Origin: Arcicella aurantiaca
GTDB taxonomy: Bacteria; Bacteroidota; Bacteroidia; Cytophagales; Spirosomataceae
Assembly (NCBI RefSeq): GCF_003148625.1
Contig: NZ_QGGO01000010.1
Span: 112,584-176,583, forward strand
DNA: 64,000 nucleotides
Reading direction: 5' to 3'
Every line of letters begins with the position of its first letter. Positions within the stretch are counted from its first letter, which is position 1. The notes below the pieces were generated by a model. It was not told where the DNA came from and did no database searches. It worked only from the letters and a program-made list of their open reading frames with translations. The position numbers and the translations under genes were made by a program. Shown here one piece after another: positions 36,594 through 47,300 of the stretch.

Positions 36594-37361
36594 TTGTACA
36601 AAATTCAACCCAATACATTATTTACTGGCAAAACGCTGAAATATCTGTCAAAGTGTCATTCAACTAACGATATTGCTGCTGAAATGATTCAGTCTGGAAT
36701 TAACGTTTTTGAAGGAACAGTCATAATTACCGATAATCAAACCGCTGGACGTGGGCAAAGAGGCAACGTTTGGGAGGCAATTATTGGTGAAAACCTTACG
36801 TTTTCAGTCATTTTTAAACCTACTTTCCTAAAAGCAAGTGAACAGTTTCAGCTAAACGTGGCTGTTTCTCTTGGCGTTTTTGATTTTTTATCTGAATTTA
36901 TCGATGAAAATCTAAGCGTAAAATGGTCGAACGATATTTATTGTGAAGACAAAAAAATGGGTGGAATCTTGATTGAGAACACTTTACAAGGCTATCATAT
37001 TGGTTATTCTGTGGTTGGAATTGGGCTGAATATTAACCAAATGGAATTTGGACATCCAAGGGCTACTTCGCTACGAAAAGTAAGTCAAAATCCTTTGAAA
37101 TATGACCTTGCTGAAATGCTTTCTAAACTCTTAGAAAACTTGGAAAAAAACTATCTAAGAATTAAAAATGGAGATTATGAATCACTGAAAGACAGATACT
37201 TAGCCAATATGTATCGTTTTCAAGAATATCATTATTTTAGAAGAGATGGACAACAATTCACAGGGCAAATTATTGGCATTGATGAAACAGGAAAATTAGG
37301 CATTGAAACAGAAGGAGGCGTTTTGTATTTTGATTTTAAAGAAGTAGAGTTTGTGATTTAG
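36594..37361 (+). CDS. birA: Biotin--[acetyl-CoA-carboxylase] ligase
   Basis: A 255-residue biotin protein ligase without an N-terminal DNA-binding domain (class I). The biotinyl-AMP site reads TAGRGQRGNVWEA (about residues 46-58), with LSVKWSNDIYCEDKKMGGILIE (about 102-123) forming the catalytic lysine region. It attaches biotin to carboxylase carrier proteins. The start is TTG 36594: a stop codon lies 16 nt upstream in frame, and no ATG precedes the conserved region, so a non-ATG start is forced. The small C-terminal SH3-like domain is present (FTGQIIGIDETGKLGIET). Confidence 0.93.
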   Translation: MYKIQPNTLFTGKTLKYLSKCHSTNDIAAEMIQSGINVFEGTVIITDNQTAGRGQRGNVWEAIIGENLTFSVIFKPTFLKASEQFQLNVAVSLGVFDFLSEFIDENLSVKWSNDIYCEDKKMGGILIENTLQGYHIGYSVVGIGLNINQMEFGHPRATSLRKVSQNPLKYDLAEMLSKLLENLEKNYLRIKNGDYESLKDRYLANMYRFQEYHYFRRDGQQFTGQIIGIDETGKLGIETEGGVLYFDFKEVEFVI

Positions 37362-37496
37362 AAGTTGTAAGTCCTTCTATTTAGGACAGATTTTTTATGA
37401 CTTATGACACTGTATAATAAGCTATTTGGGGAAACTTAATTATCCGAAAGAAATTCTCGAAACAATATCCATTGTAGGTAAATAACTTATTAATTC

Positions 37497-37620
37497 TACT
37501 TTGGCACTTTAAATAAATGGGGCAAATTTGACTTTTGGAGAACTTCCCGAAAGTTCAAAACTTTCGGGAAGTTGAACGGTAAATGTCCAAATTTTCATCT
37601 TTTTTTAAAGTGCCAAAGTA
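37497..37620. repeat. 124-bp near-palindromic element (MITE-like)
   Basis: Terminal arms tactttggcactttaaa (37497-37513) and its exact complement (37604-37620) are 17 bp. The core is a second perfect 15-bp stem (aacttcccgaaagtt, 37541-37555, and 37559-37573, loop of 3). Segments in between (aaatttgac / gtccaaattt) are also nearly complementary, so nearly the whole element can form one hairpin. It occupies part of the 520-bp gap between birA and the acyl-CoA synthetase gene. Confidence 0.8.
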
Positions 37621-37645
37621 AAATTAAACAACGTACTTACAAAAA

Positions 37646-37762
37646 TTATGGCTTTTTAAAAGACAGCGAACCAAACGAATCGAAACTTTGAAAGAAGAAA
37701 TATCCAAGTATTAGTAACAAACCACTAATAAGTAGAGTACGAAATACTGCTTGTAATTTCAT
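37646..37762 (-). CDS. Tiny 38-residue membrane peptide
   Basis: ATG at 37762 (minus strand) opens a 38-codon frame: MKLQAVFRTLLISGLLLILG followed by YFFFQSFDSFGSLSFKKP and TAA. It has one clear membrane helix (about 8-24) with positively charged residues before it and a Lys-containing tail. A TACATTTG promoter box lies upstream on the minus strand (about 37821-37828), without a clear -33 box. Codon use and the single-helix design suggest a real small membrane protein, but there is no family recognition. It diverges from the acyl-CoA synthetase gene. Confidence 0.45.
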   Translation of the reverse strand: MKLQAVFRTLLISGLLLILGYFFFQSFDSFGSLSFKKP

Positions 37763-37882
37763 GATTATGTGTTTTATGGTTAGGATTGAAAAGTTTTAAT
37801 AATTGAAATTTTTCAAGAACAAATGTAATTAAATTACGCAAAATTTAATAACTTATTGTACATTTTCTAAAAACACTTAACC

Positions 37883-39547
37883 ATGCTTCAAGAATATAAA
37901 TCTTTGGTAGAAAATTTCTATCATTGGGAAATTAACACGCCCGAAAATATTTATCTCAGCCAGCCTTTGGGAGATGATTACAAACATTATTCTTTTGCTG
38001 AAACGGGAAATCAAGCTCGAAGAATGGCGACTGCTTTGAAAGCGATGAATTTGCCCGAAAAAAGCCATATCGGAATTGTTTCTAAAAATTGTGCTCATTG
38101 GATTATCTCCGATTTAGCAATTGCTATGGCAGGACATATTTCTGTGCCTTTTTACCCAACTTTAATCGACGAGCAAATCAATCAAGTTTTAGTACATTCA
38201 GAATGTAAAGTCCTGTTTGTGGGCAAATTAGACAGTTGGGCAACCATGAAAGCGGGTATTCCAGAGAGCGTAAAATGTATTGCCTATCCAAGTTTTTATG
38301 ACGGTTGTCCAAGTACAGAAATGGACGAATGGGATAGCATTATTGATGCTCATGAACCTCTCCAAGAGAATATCCAACCCAAATACGAAGACATTTGTAC
38401 CATTATTTACACCTCAGGTACAACAGGCGTACCCAAAGGCGTAATGCTCACGTATGGAGCAATTATTGAAGCAATTACGTACACAAAAGACGAAGTTGCT
38501 TTGGATTTGCCAAACGCTCGTTTTTTCTCCTATTTACCACTCTGCCACATTGCCGAAAGAAACATTGTTGAAGCCGCAAGTATGGCTACGGGCGGAACGG
38601 TTTTCTTTGCAGATACGCTCGAAAGTTTCCAGAAAAACCTCCAAACGGCTATGCCAACGCATTTTTTGGCAGTTCCACGGATTTGGACGAAATTTCAATT
38701 AGGAATTCTTGCCAAAATGCCTCAAAGTCGCTTGGATATGCTTCTGAAAATTCCCGTTATCAAAGCAGTCATTAAAGGTAAAATCCAAAAAGGTTTAGGG
38801 CTTTCTAATGCAAAAATAATTTTGACAGGTGCCGCACCAATGCCTCCAAGTCTGTTGGATTGGTACAAAAAATTAGGCATAACTATCAGAGAAGCCTACG
38901 GAATGTCTGAAAATGTAGGAGCTCATTCCATGATGCCCGCCGATGCGATAAAAAGTGGCACAGTTGGCAAACCATATCCAAAAGTTGTAACCAGAATTGA
39001 CCCAGAAACTGGCGAAATTCAAATGAAAGCCCCTTGGAATACGATTGGATATTACAAAGAACCTATTTTAACGGAATCACTCTTGAAAGATGGTTGGCTT
39101 TGTACAGGCGATATGGGCGAAATTGATTCGGAAGGATATTTAAAAATTACGGGTCGGGTAAAAGATATGTTCAAATCTGCGAAGGGCGAATATATTGTCC
39201 CCGCTCCTATCGAAAATATGCTTTTGGTAAATCCTGTTATTGAGCAAGTTTGTGTGGTTGGCACGGGACTTTCTCAACCGATTGCCTTAATTGTTCCATC
39301 GGAAATTGGTAAAAATATGCCAAGAGAAAATTTGATGGAAAGTTTGGAAGAAACGCTCAAAAGAGTGAATCCAAATTTTAAAAATTATGAAGCTCTCAGA
39401 AAAGCAGTTGTAGTAAAGGATTTATGGACGGTGGAAAATAATATGCTTACGCCAACCATGAAAATCAAGCGAAATGTGGTTGAAAATTATTACAAAAACC
39501 AAGTTGAGCTTTGGGAAGAATTGGAAGAAAAAGTGGTTTTTGAGTGA
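37883..39547 (+). CDS. Long-chain fatty acid--CoA ligase (AMP-binding)
   Basis: A 554-residue adenylate-forming enzyme that activates fatty acids to acyl-CoA. The AMP-binding P-loop is IIYTSGTTGVPKGVML (about residues 173-188). Later motifs are IREAYGMSENVGAHSMM (A5), WLCTGDMGEIDSEGYLKITGRVKD (A7-A8) and the C-terminal catalytic region with PTMKIKRN (A10 lysine). The layout follows the acyl-CoA synthetases of the FAA/bubblegum branch (LPLCHIAERNIVEA). Slightly shorter than the common 590-residue form. No operon partners. Confidence 0.9.
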   Translation: MLQEYKSLVENFYHWEINTPENIYLSQPLGDDYKHYSFAETGNQARRMATALKAMNLPEKSHIGIVSKNCAHWIISDLAIAMAGHISVPFYPTLIDEQINQVLVHSECKVLFVGKLDSWATMKAGIPESVKCIAYPSFYDGCPSTEMDEWDSIIDAHEPLQENIQPKYEDICTIIYTSGTTGVPKGVMLTYGAIIEAITYTKDEVALDLPNARFFSYLPLCHIAERNIVEAASMATGGTVFFADTLESFQKNLQTAMPTHFLAVPRIWTKFQLGILAKMPQSRLDMLLKIPVIKAVIKGKIQKGLGLSNAKIILTGAAPMPPSLLDWYKKLGITIREAYGMSENVGAHSMMPADAIKSGTVGKPYPKVVTRIDPETGEIQMKAPWNTIGYYKEPILTESLLKDGWLCTGDMGEIDSEGYLKITGRVKDMFKSAKGEYIVPAPIENMLLVNPVIEQVCVVGTGLSQPIALIVPSEIGKNMPRENLMESLEETLKRVNPNFKNYEALRKAVVVKDLWTVENNMLTPTMKIKRNVVENYYKNQVELWEELEEKVVFE

Positions 39548-39643
39548 TTTTCAGAATTGCGATTTTGTATGATTTAGGGTTAATTTATGAGAATCGTAGG
39601 ATTTGAAGATTATAGTATTCATTTATAAGAAAATATTGTCTCA

Positions 39644-39676
39644 AAGGTCGCCGTCGTTCAGAACGACGGCGACCTT
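39644..39676. repeat. Perfect 15-bp hairpin between convergent genes
   Basis: aaggtcgccgtcgtt and aacgacggcgacctt are perfectly complementary with a 3-nt loop (cag). It is GC-rich in an AT-rich setting, unlike a standard terminator with a T run. Probably a dispersed REP-like unit that may also terminate transcription. Confidence 0.75.
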
Positions 39677-39752
39677 AATTAAGACTTTAAGATTAATTTG
39701 CGTGAATAATCCTATAATCTCTAAATCATAATAATCATAGTTCAGACGACAA

Positions 39753-42700
39753 TCACAACCTCCTCTTTCTACCCTGATAATCAATCACTTCTACCGATTT
39801 CACATTAGGAGAAATCAAAATACTTCTTGAAGATTGCGATAAAAATGAAGTTCCGTAATTAATTTCCGTTTTGCGTTTTTTGCCATTTTTCAAGTTTTCA
39901 ATCACTACGGTATCATTTGGTTTTAGGGCTTTTGTCTGTAAAGATTTCCCCAAGCTAAAAGATTTCAACGCTCCTTTATTTTGAGTTGCCATAATGACAG
40001 AATTCCCTTGTGCATTGCTTACTCGCACCAAACCTTTGGCATCTCCTGAGACTAAAAAATCTGTTTGAGAAAGTGTTAAGGCTTTAAAATTTCCTTTTCC
40101 ATTTCCTATGAGCAACAAACCATTGAAAGCATCTAATCGTCCGACGGAAACTTCATTGCCAAAATCATTGCCAACCATTAAAATATCAAGATTTCCATCG
40201 GCATTAAAATCTTCCATTAACATTCCAAAAATCGGAGCAATTTGTGCTTGAATGGGTAAAGGTGTTATTTTAAATTTGCCTTCTCCTAAATTCTCTATAT
40301 AACTGGTTTTAACAACATTAGCTTTTAATATCAAAGCATCTTTCAAGTCATTTTCTGATACAACTCCTTTAATATCGGCTTTGGCATATTTATCATAATT
40401 ATCAAAATTTTCCCGTAAAATGGTCATTTGTTTTATCAAATCATCACGAGTATGAAAGGGAACTTCGTAACGATTTTTGTCTTTATCAGGAAAAAATACC
40501 GTCGGAATGGCATCATACAAACCATCGGCATTAAAATCTTTTCCATAAACAGATAAGGGAAATTCATCAGAAACCTTGTTCATTGTATTGATACCTAAAT
40601 TGCCAGCTACATAATCGGTATCACCGTCATTATCAAAATCTCCAGACGCAATGCTATTCCAAAAACCAATTTGAGAACCAAATTCCTTATTATCAATACG
40701 TTCCAGCGATTTACCTTGATTATTTTTCAGGATTGTAATAGGCATCCACTCTCCTACTAACATTAAATCTTGCCAACCGTCATTGTCATAATCCGTCCAG
40801 AGAGCATCACAAACCAAGCCAATATTCTGTAATTCTGGAGCAAATTGAGCCGTAACATCTGTAAAATGGACCCCATTTTTAGAATCATTCCTTAAAATAT
40901 AACTACTCACAGGCTTCGGATAGGTGTTCACTTCCATACGTCCACCCACAAAAAGGTCGAGGTCACCATCGTGGTCATAATCAACAGCTTTTACACAAGA
41001 ACCGCTTTTTAGAAAAGGTGGTAAAGCTTTTATATTCTCGGTAAAATTCCCTTTTCCGTCATTTTCATACAGACGGTCTTGATACATAAAAAGTCCAACA
41101 GGGGCTTCGTTACTACCACTTACAACATACAAATCGAGGTCATTGTCGTGGTCTGCATCAAAGAGTACAACGCCCATATCTTCCGAAAACTTCGTGGCAT
41201 CGGTTTCTCCCTTAATCAAGTCTTTTTTCGTGAATTTCCCTGCTTTATTTTGTACTAAAAATGTACCTTTATGATTAGTTGCTCCACCAATAAAAACGTC
41301 CTCTAAACCATCATTATTTACATCGCCAACGGCTATTGCAGGGCCATACTGAGAGAGTTTGTGGGGTAATAATTTTTGAATATTAAAATCAATCGCATCA
41401 TTTTCTTGATGTGTAAACTCAAAACCTAAATCATCAGTAACATCTTGGAATAAAGCCAATTGCTGATTATTTTTTTCTATTTCAAGAGCATCAATTGCCG
41501 TATTTTCATCAATAATCAGAGTTTGATTAGCTTTCACATTTTTCAAAATACTTACTTTCCCACTTTGCCAAGTCACTTTTATTTCATCTATTATTGCAGT
41601 TTTTCCTAAACCAAAATGAGCCACGTTTTCTATCGTTGAAAGATACCCTCTGTACGGAGTATTTTCATAAACTTGTTTCTCTCCATGATTGTACGAAACA
41701 TCAATCCAAGCCCCAATTCCGTTGATATTATTGGCTAATCCTTTACATTTTATTCTTAAAAAATGACTTTCTTCGGGTTTCAATTGAATGGTATTATTGC
41801 GGTAAACAAAAGCAGAGTCATTGATATTATTGACGACATAATCTAAGTCGCCATCATTATCCAAATCTGCGTAGGCTGAACCATTCGAGAAACTGGGTGT
41901 ATTGATTCCCCATGATTTTGAAACATCCTCAAATTGAGGTGATGCTCCTGTATTGGTAGTCATATTTTTAAACGCATAGTTTGGTATTTTCACCGAAGGC
42001 AACATTCCCAAAAGCTGTTCTAAAGTAGCTCGTCTTTGTACAGCTTGTTGAAACCCATAAGCCAAATAATCATGGTCGGTAACGTCTTTGGGAAAGCCAT
42101 TTGAAATAATAATATCTCGCAAACCATCATTGTCAAAATCTGTTACCATCGGACACCAACTCCAGTCTGTTTCGGCAATGCCTGCCAACAAACCCATTTC
42201 ACTAAATATGGGTTGACCCGTTTTCGGATTAATTCCTTGATTTACCTGAAGTGTATTTCTTGGATATTGATGATTATAATGGAATTTTTCACTGTTTTGA
42301 TAATTAGAATAATTGTTGGCAGGAAGTATCATTTTTTTTCGATAATTGTCCGCAGGAACCATATCCAATGCCACCATATCCATCAATCCATCATTATTCA
42401 AATCTTCCACATCATTACCCATGGCAGAATAGGAAGTATGTTTAAAATATTCGGCGGCGTGGTCAGTAAATCGTGGCGACGAACCGTTTCCGTTCCCATT
42501 ATTAATGTACATAATGTCATCCGACAAAAAATCATTGGTAACATAAATATCCTTCCAGCCATCTCGGTTAATATCCGTAATATTTACGCCCAAACCATAG
42601 CCTTCAATTAAAATCCCTGCTTGTTTTGAGACATTGGTAAAATGTGGTTTGGCATTTGTTCCATCATTTTCATATAATCTGTCAGTCCGTTTAGAACTCC

Positions 42701-43352
42701 CATCTACTATTTTATCTACGTATTTGTTTGGAAAACGTACTTTTTCCATTTCATTTACCAATAAAAAAAGGTCTAAATCTCCGTCATTATCATAGTCAAA
42801 AAAGGCAGCATTTGTAGTATGAGAGGTATCAGCAATTCCATATTCTTTTGCCATCTCCTTAAAAATCGGAATACCGTTTTTATCTACACCTTGGTTTACA
42901 TACATCATATTTTCCAAGCGGTCAGACGTATTATTCACCGTAGCTGACACATAAATATCTAACAAATCATCATTGTTAATATCCACAACAGTTGCCCCAG
43001 CACACCAACGTCCCTCTCCTGTTGCTTTACTTTTTTGAGTTACGTCTTCAAATCTTAATGATGATTTTGGGGTTACCCCTTTGTTCAAATACAATTTATT
43101 TTCTACTTGATTTCCAGTGAAATAAACATCAACCAATTTATCATTATTAAAATCTCCGAGTGCAACCCCTCCGCCATTATACACATATTCGAAATTAAAA
43201 ACGTTACGTGCATTGGTTTCAACAATACGGTTTACGAAGGTTATACCCGTGCTATCAGCAGGAAGTTTAGTAAAAAGCGTTTCGTCGTTTTTATTGCTAC
43301 AAGAACAAAGAAAACTGACAAAAAAAAACACGATGAGTAATTTATGAATCAT
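39753..43352 (-). CDS. FG-GAP/VCBS repeat and ASPIC/UnbV domain lipoprotein
   Basis: A 1199-residue surface lipoprotein. The signal peptide ends FLCSCSNKND (acylated Cys near 19). Many FG-GAP repeats with calcium-binding loops (DFNNDKLVDVYF, DINNDDLLDIYV, DYDNDGDLDLFL) form one propeller in residues 60-520. An ASPIC/UnbV domain (about 520-645, with GIGAWIDVSYNHGEKQVYENTPYRGYLST) follows, then a second FG-GAP propeller (about 660-1120). Proteins of this CRTAC1-like type are often encoded beside SusC/SusD pairs in Bacteroidota, as here, and are thought to bind glycans or proteins at the surface. It diverges from susC across a 980-bp gap. Confidence 0.88.
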   Translation of the reverse strand: MIHKLLIVFFFVSFLCSCSNKNDETLFTKLPADSTGITFVNRIVETNARNVFNFEYVYNGGGVALGDFNNDKLVDVYFTGNQVENKLYLNKGVTPKSSLRFEDVTQKSKATGEGRWCAGATVVDINNDDLLDIYVSATVNNTSDRLENMMYVNQGVDKNGIPIFKEMAKEYGIADTSHTTNAAFFDYDNDGDLDLFLLVNEMEKVRFPNKYVDKIVDGSSKRTDRLYENDGTNAKPHFTNVSKQAGILIEGYGLGVNITDINRDGWKDIYVTNDFLSDDIMYINNGNGNGSSPRFTDHAAEYFKHTSYSAMGNDVEDLNNDGLMDMVALDMVPADNYRKKMILPANNYSNYQNSEKFHYNHQYPRNTLQVNQGINPKTGQPIFSEMGLLAGIAETDWSWCPMVTDFDNDGLRDIIISNGFPKDVTDHDYLAYGFQQAVQRRATLEQLLGMLPSVKIPNYAFKNMTTNTGASPQFEDVSKSWGINTPSFSNGSAYADLDNDGDLDYVVNNINDSAFVYRNNTIQLKPEESHFLRIKCKGLANNINGIGAWIDVSYNHGEKQVYENTPYRGYLSTIENVAHFGLGKTAIIDEIKVTWQSGKVSILKNVKANQTLIIDENTAIDALEIEKNNQQLALFQDVTDDLGFEFTHQENDAIDFNIQKLLPHKLSQYGPAIAVGDVNNDGLEDVFIGGATNHKGTFLVQNKAGKFTKKDLIKGETDATKFSEDMGVVLFDADHDNDLDLYVVSGSNEAPVGLFMYQDRLYENDGKGNFTENIKALPPFLKSGSCVKAVDYDHDGDLDLFVGGRMEVNTYPKPVSSYILRNDSKNGVHFTDVTAQFAPELQNIGLVCDALWTDYDNDGWQDLMLVGEWMPITILKNNQGKSLERIDNKEFGSQIGFWNSIASGDFDNDGDTDYVAGNLGINTMNKVSDEFPLSVYGKDFNADGLYDAIPTVFFPDKDKNRYEVPFHTRDDLIKQMTILRENFDNYDKYAKADIKGVVSENDLKDALILKANVVKTSYIENLGEGKFKITPLPIQAQIAPIFGMLMEDFNADGNLDILMVGNDFGNEVSVGRLDAFNGLLLIGNGKGNFKALTLSQTDFLVSGDAKGLVRVSNAQGNSVIMATQNKGALKSFSLGKSLQTKALKPNDTVVIENLKNGKKRKTEINYGTSFLSQSSRSILISPNVKSVEVIDYQGRKRRL

Positions 43353-43392
43353 CAGATTTTTAGATTTTAAGAAAACTATTATGGGTGATTGT

Positions 43393-43419
43393 CAAAGTAA
43401 ATAATAGCCTAATTTGCAA
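43393..43419 (-). promoter_or_regulatory. Candidate promoter for the FG-GAP lipoprotein gene
   Basis: On the minus strand, TTG (43419-43417) is followed after about 17 nt by TTACTTTG (ending at 43393), one base away from the TAnnTTTG box. It lies 40 nt upstream of the ATG. Confidence 0.35.
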
Positions 43420-44112
43420 TATATCTTTTAGAACAAACTATGATTAATCTCGGTGTGATTTTGCGATAAAAAACATTGATTTATCTGCTTTTTTTCATTT
43501 AAAAAATGAAATTTTCAATTAAGAGGCAAAAACAGAAAATATAACTTAGTTAATAATGTGTGTTGGGGCGACAAATTTCAATTTTCTCAAAAAATAACTC
43601 AAATTCTATGATGAACTAACCTGTTTGAAAGTATTTTCTTACATAGAATTGTCTTTAATTATTTGACAGGAATAAGATAAAATTACATTTTCAATTATAT
43701 TACAGTAACACTTTAAACGATAAAATGTTACTTATTTTTCAAAAAATATCTTCATAGCATTTTCAAGAAACACGGTCTTGTACATTTTTGCAAAATCAAA
43801 ATAAACCAGTTTAATTTTCACTTATTTTCCACAAAAACTCTCTAAAATATCCATTTCAAATGCAAAAAAAATCATTTTCATCACCTATTACTACCAAAAA
43901 AACAAAATTTAATTTTCATACTCTTACGGTTAAATACCTGTTTTTCTGTTTAATTCATTGAGAATACTTACTCCATAAGCTCTCTGTTTCCCCTCACAGT
44001 TTAATTTTTATTACTGATTCAAATTCACTTATTCAAAGAATAAAAACATTCTCAGCTTAGTCTATTCCTCATACCAAACGCCAATGTTAACTCATAAAAA
44101 AATAATAAAACT

Positions 44113-44153
44113 AAGGGTAAACCCTGAGTTTTTGAATCAAGGGTAAACGCTGA
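44113..44153. promoter_or_regulatory. Direct repeat AAGGGTAAACsCTGA, possible operator upstream of susC
   Basis: Two 15-bp copies differing at one base, with starts 26 bp apart (about 2.5 helical turns). The arrangement suits a dimeric or AraC-type activator of the susCD operon (inference). Confidence 0.35.
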
Positions 44154-44333
44154 TGCAAATGGTATAAATTACATTTAATTTTGAACTTTATTAATATACT
44201 CAAAACACTTAACTTATATTATTACACTCATCATTTTATTGGCAAATACACTTTGCAATTTTAACCTTTAAACCTTTTTAAACACACAAATCATTTCCGA
44301 ATAGACCACATTTAAAACTGTCATTTTGAATAA

Positions 44334-47300
44334 ATGTTAGTTAAAACCCAACAATCAATTTTAACAATTACTATGCAAAAACTTCTTCTAAAAAAAGGTT
44401 TGCCACCCCAAGTAGCACCAAGCAAATGGATGACATTTTCATTGATTTGCCTGTTATTTCTGTTTCAAATTATTGAAACATCGGCTCAAAAAACGGCAGG
44501 AGCAACTCAGAAAATAGCTGGAAAAATCATTTCAGGGCAAGACAATCAGCCTATTCCGGGAGCTAACGTTATGATTAAAGGAACATCGAGCGGAACAACT
44601 GCTAACTCGGCTGGAGAATATTCAATTGAAGCCTCAAGCAATGCTACCTTATTGGTTTCGTCGGTGGGATATGTTTCACAAGAAGTAAAAGTTGCAGGAC
44701 GAAACAAGGTAAATGTTTTATTGCAAGAAAATGCGTCGTCATTAGATGAAGTTGTAGTCGTTGGATACGGTTCTTCAAGCAAACGTTTACTTTCGGGAGC
44801 TCAAACAAATATTGGCGAAACCGAATTAAAAAGAACGGTCAATACCACACTCGACCAAGCCTTGCAAGGAAGAGCCCCTAACGTATATGTAGCCAGCAAT
44901 TCTGGAAAACCCGGTGGTGCAGCCGCTATTTATATTCGTGGACTTTCAACTATCAACGGAAATACACAACCGATGTATGTAATTGATGGGGTACAAATCG
45001 TTCCGCAAGATGCTCCAACACAAGGAGTTGGCTCTGACGGACAGTCAAACGTACTTTCAAGCATAAACCCTGATGATATTGAGTCGATGAACGTTTTGAG
45101 TGGTCCTTCGGCACAGTCAATTTATGGCTCAAAAGCAGCCAATGGCGTAATTGTAGTAACAACCAAAAAAGGGAAAGCAGGTGATGCCAAAGTAAATTTC
45201 ACGTCGATGTATAACTTACAAGGTTTGCCTAATCAGTTACCGATGATGAATTTGAGAGAATACGCAACTTACAGTAATGCGTGGGCAAAAGCAGTTGGTT
45301 CGGGCTATAATGCACAATTTGCAGACCCTTCTATTTTGGGAGAAGGAACAAATTGGCAAGCGGCATTATTCAAAACGGCTGCCATGAAAAAGCAACAACT
45401 TTCAATTAGTGGTGGTAATGAAAAAACGACTTATTATATCTCGGCTGAATTGATGAATCAGGAAGGAATTGCACCCAATTCAGGATTTGACAGAAAATCG
45501 TTCAGAGTAAACGTAGAAAGTAAACTACGTAATTATCTGAAAATCGGAACAAATCTTTCTGTTTCTGGAACGGCAGAAAAGCTTTCAATCAACGAAGACA
45601 ATATCATTAGTACCGCCATTCAACAATCACCAAATGCACCAGTATATAATCCAGACGGTTCTTTCGGAGGGCCACAAGATGTGCCACTTCCTGGAAGTGG
45701 CTCAACCAACTATTCTGCTCAAATTACAAACCCTGTGGCATTGGCTTACACCAATACCAATGATTTCAAACGTATAACTTCATTCGGTACTATTTACGCC
45801 GACCTTACGTTCTTGAAAAATTTTACATTTCATGGAGAATTTAACGGTAATTTTGGGAATGATACAAGAGCAATTTTCCGTCCTTCTTATACTTTCGGAG
45901 CAAATGCTTTGACGGCTGGAGCGAGAAATCCAATTTCTACTTCTGAAAGATACGCTGGTAATAATTATTATTGGAGTACCAACCAACGCTTAAATTACTC
46001 AAAGAAATTCTTACAAAAACATGATGTAAATATTACCGTAGGGCATGAAGCTCAGTATGGTTTTTATGAGCAATTGTCGGGTAGAGTTACAGGTTTTACC
46101 AATAATGCTTTATCAGAATTAAGTTTGGGCGACCCTAAAACGTCATTGAGCGGAAGTACAAGAGACGATAACTCGCAAGAATCGTATTTCACACGTGTAG
46201 GTTATGTTTATGACGATAAATATATTTTCCAAGCTACTTACCGAGCCGATGCTTCGTCATATTTTGGACCTAATAATAAATGGGGTTATTTTCCGTCTGT
46301 TTCTGCTGCTTGGAGAGTTACCAAAGAGCCTTTTATGCAGGATATTACGGCTATCAATGACTTAAAATTGAGAGTTGAAATGGGAACGACTGGTAATCAA
46401 TATTGGGGCAAAAACACGTATGCTCCTTTAAGCACCGCCGCTACACAGTCGGGACAAGGATTTTTAGCAGGTAAATTCCCGAACCCTGACATCAAATGGG
46501 AAAACACGCAGACTTATAACATCGGTTTTGATTTACACGCTTTGAAAGACCGTATCCAAATTGTATTTGATGCGTATTTAAGAAGAACTTCCGACTTGAT
46601 TACAGACCTTCCTTTACCAGCTTATGCGGGTACGTCTGGACAAGGTGGTATTGGAGCTCCCGTAGTTAATATTGGCGATATGGAAAACAGAGGGTTTGGT
46701 TTCTCAATCAATACTACGCCAATTCAAGGTAAAAATGCAGGTTCTTTAACTTGGAAAAGTGGATTCAATATTTCGTTGGATAGAAATAAATTATTGAAAT
46801 TAAATACCGACAGAGCAATTATTGACCGTTTCCCTTGGTTTAGTAGAGTTATTTCTCGTTCAATTGTGGGGCAACCTCTTTTCCAATTTTACGGATATAA
46901 AGCAGATGGTTTAATTCAAAACTATAAAGATTTAACTACGGCGGCTTTGCCAACAAACGTACAAATAGCTCCGGGACAAGCTTGGGTTGGAGACGTGAAA
47001 TATGTAAATATTGATAAAACAGAATATTTTGACCCCGTTTTAGGTAAAAATGTTCAAGTAATTGATGATAAAGACAGAACATTTATCGGGAATCCTTGGC
47101 CAAAATTCACTTTTGGTATTACTAATAATTTCTCTTACAAAGGTTTTGACTTATCAATTTTTATGCAAGGAGTTTACGGGAATCAGATTTTCAACCAAAT
47201 GAGATTTGATAATAGTGCTTTCAGAAACTTCATTCACGGTGCATACAAAGAAGCTATCAATTTTGCCGTACCAAGTAGCAATACTTTAACGGAAACCTTG

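Larger units (their letters stand above)
43353..44333. other. Long divergent regulatory region between the FG-GAP gene and susC
   Basis: 981 bp of very AT-rich DNA without a convincing gene. It carries the promoter above and, 207-221 bp before the susC start, two direct copies of a 15-bp word (aagggtaaaccctga at 44113-44127 and aagggtaaacgctga at 44139-44153). Nothing else is recognised. Confidence 0.5.
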
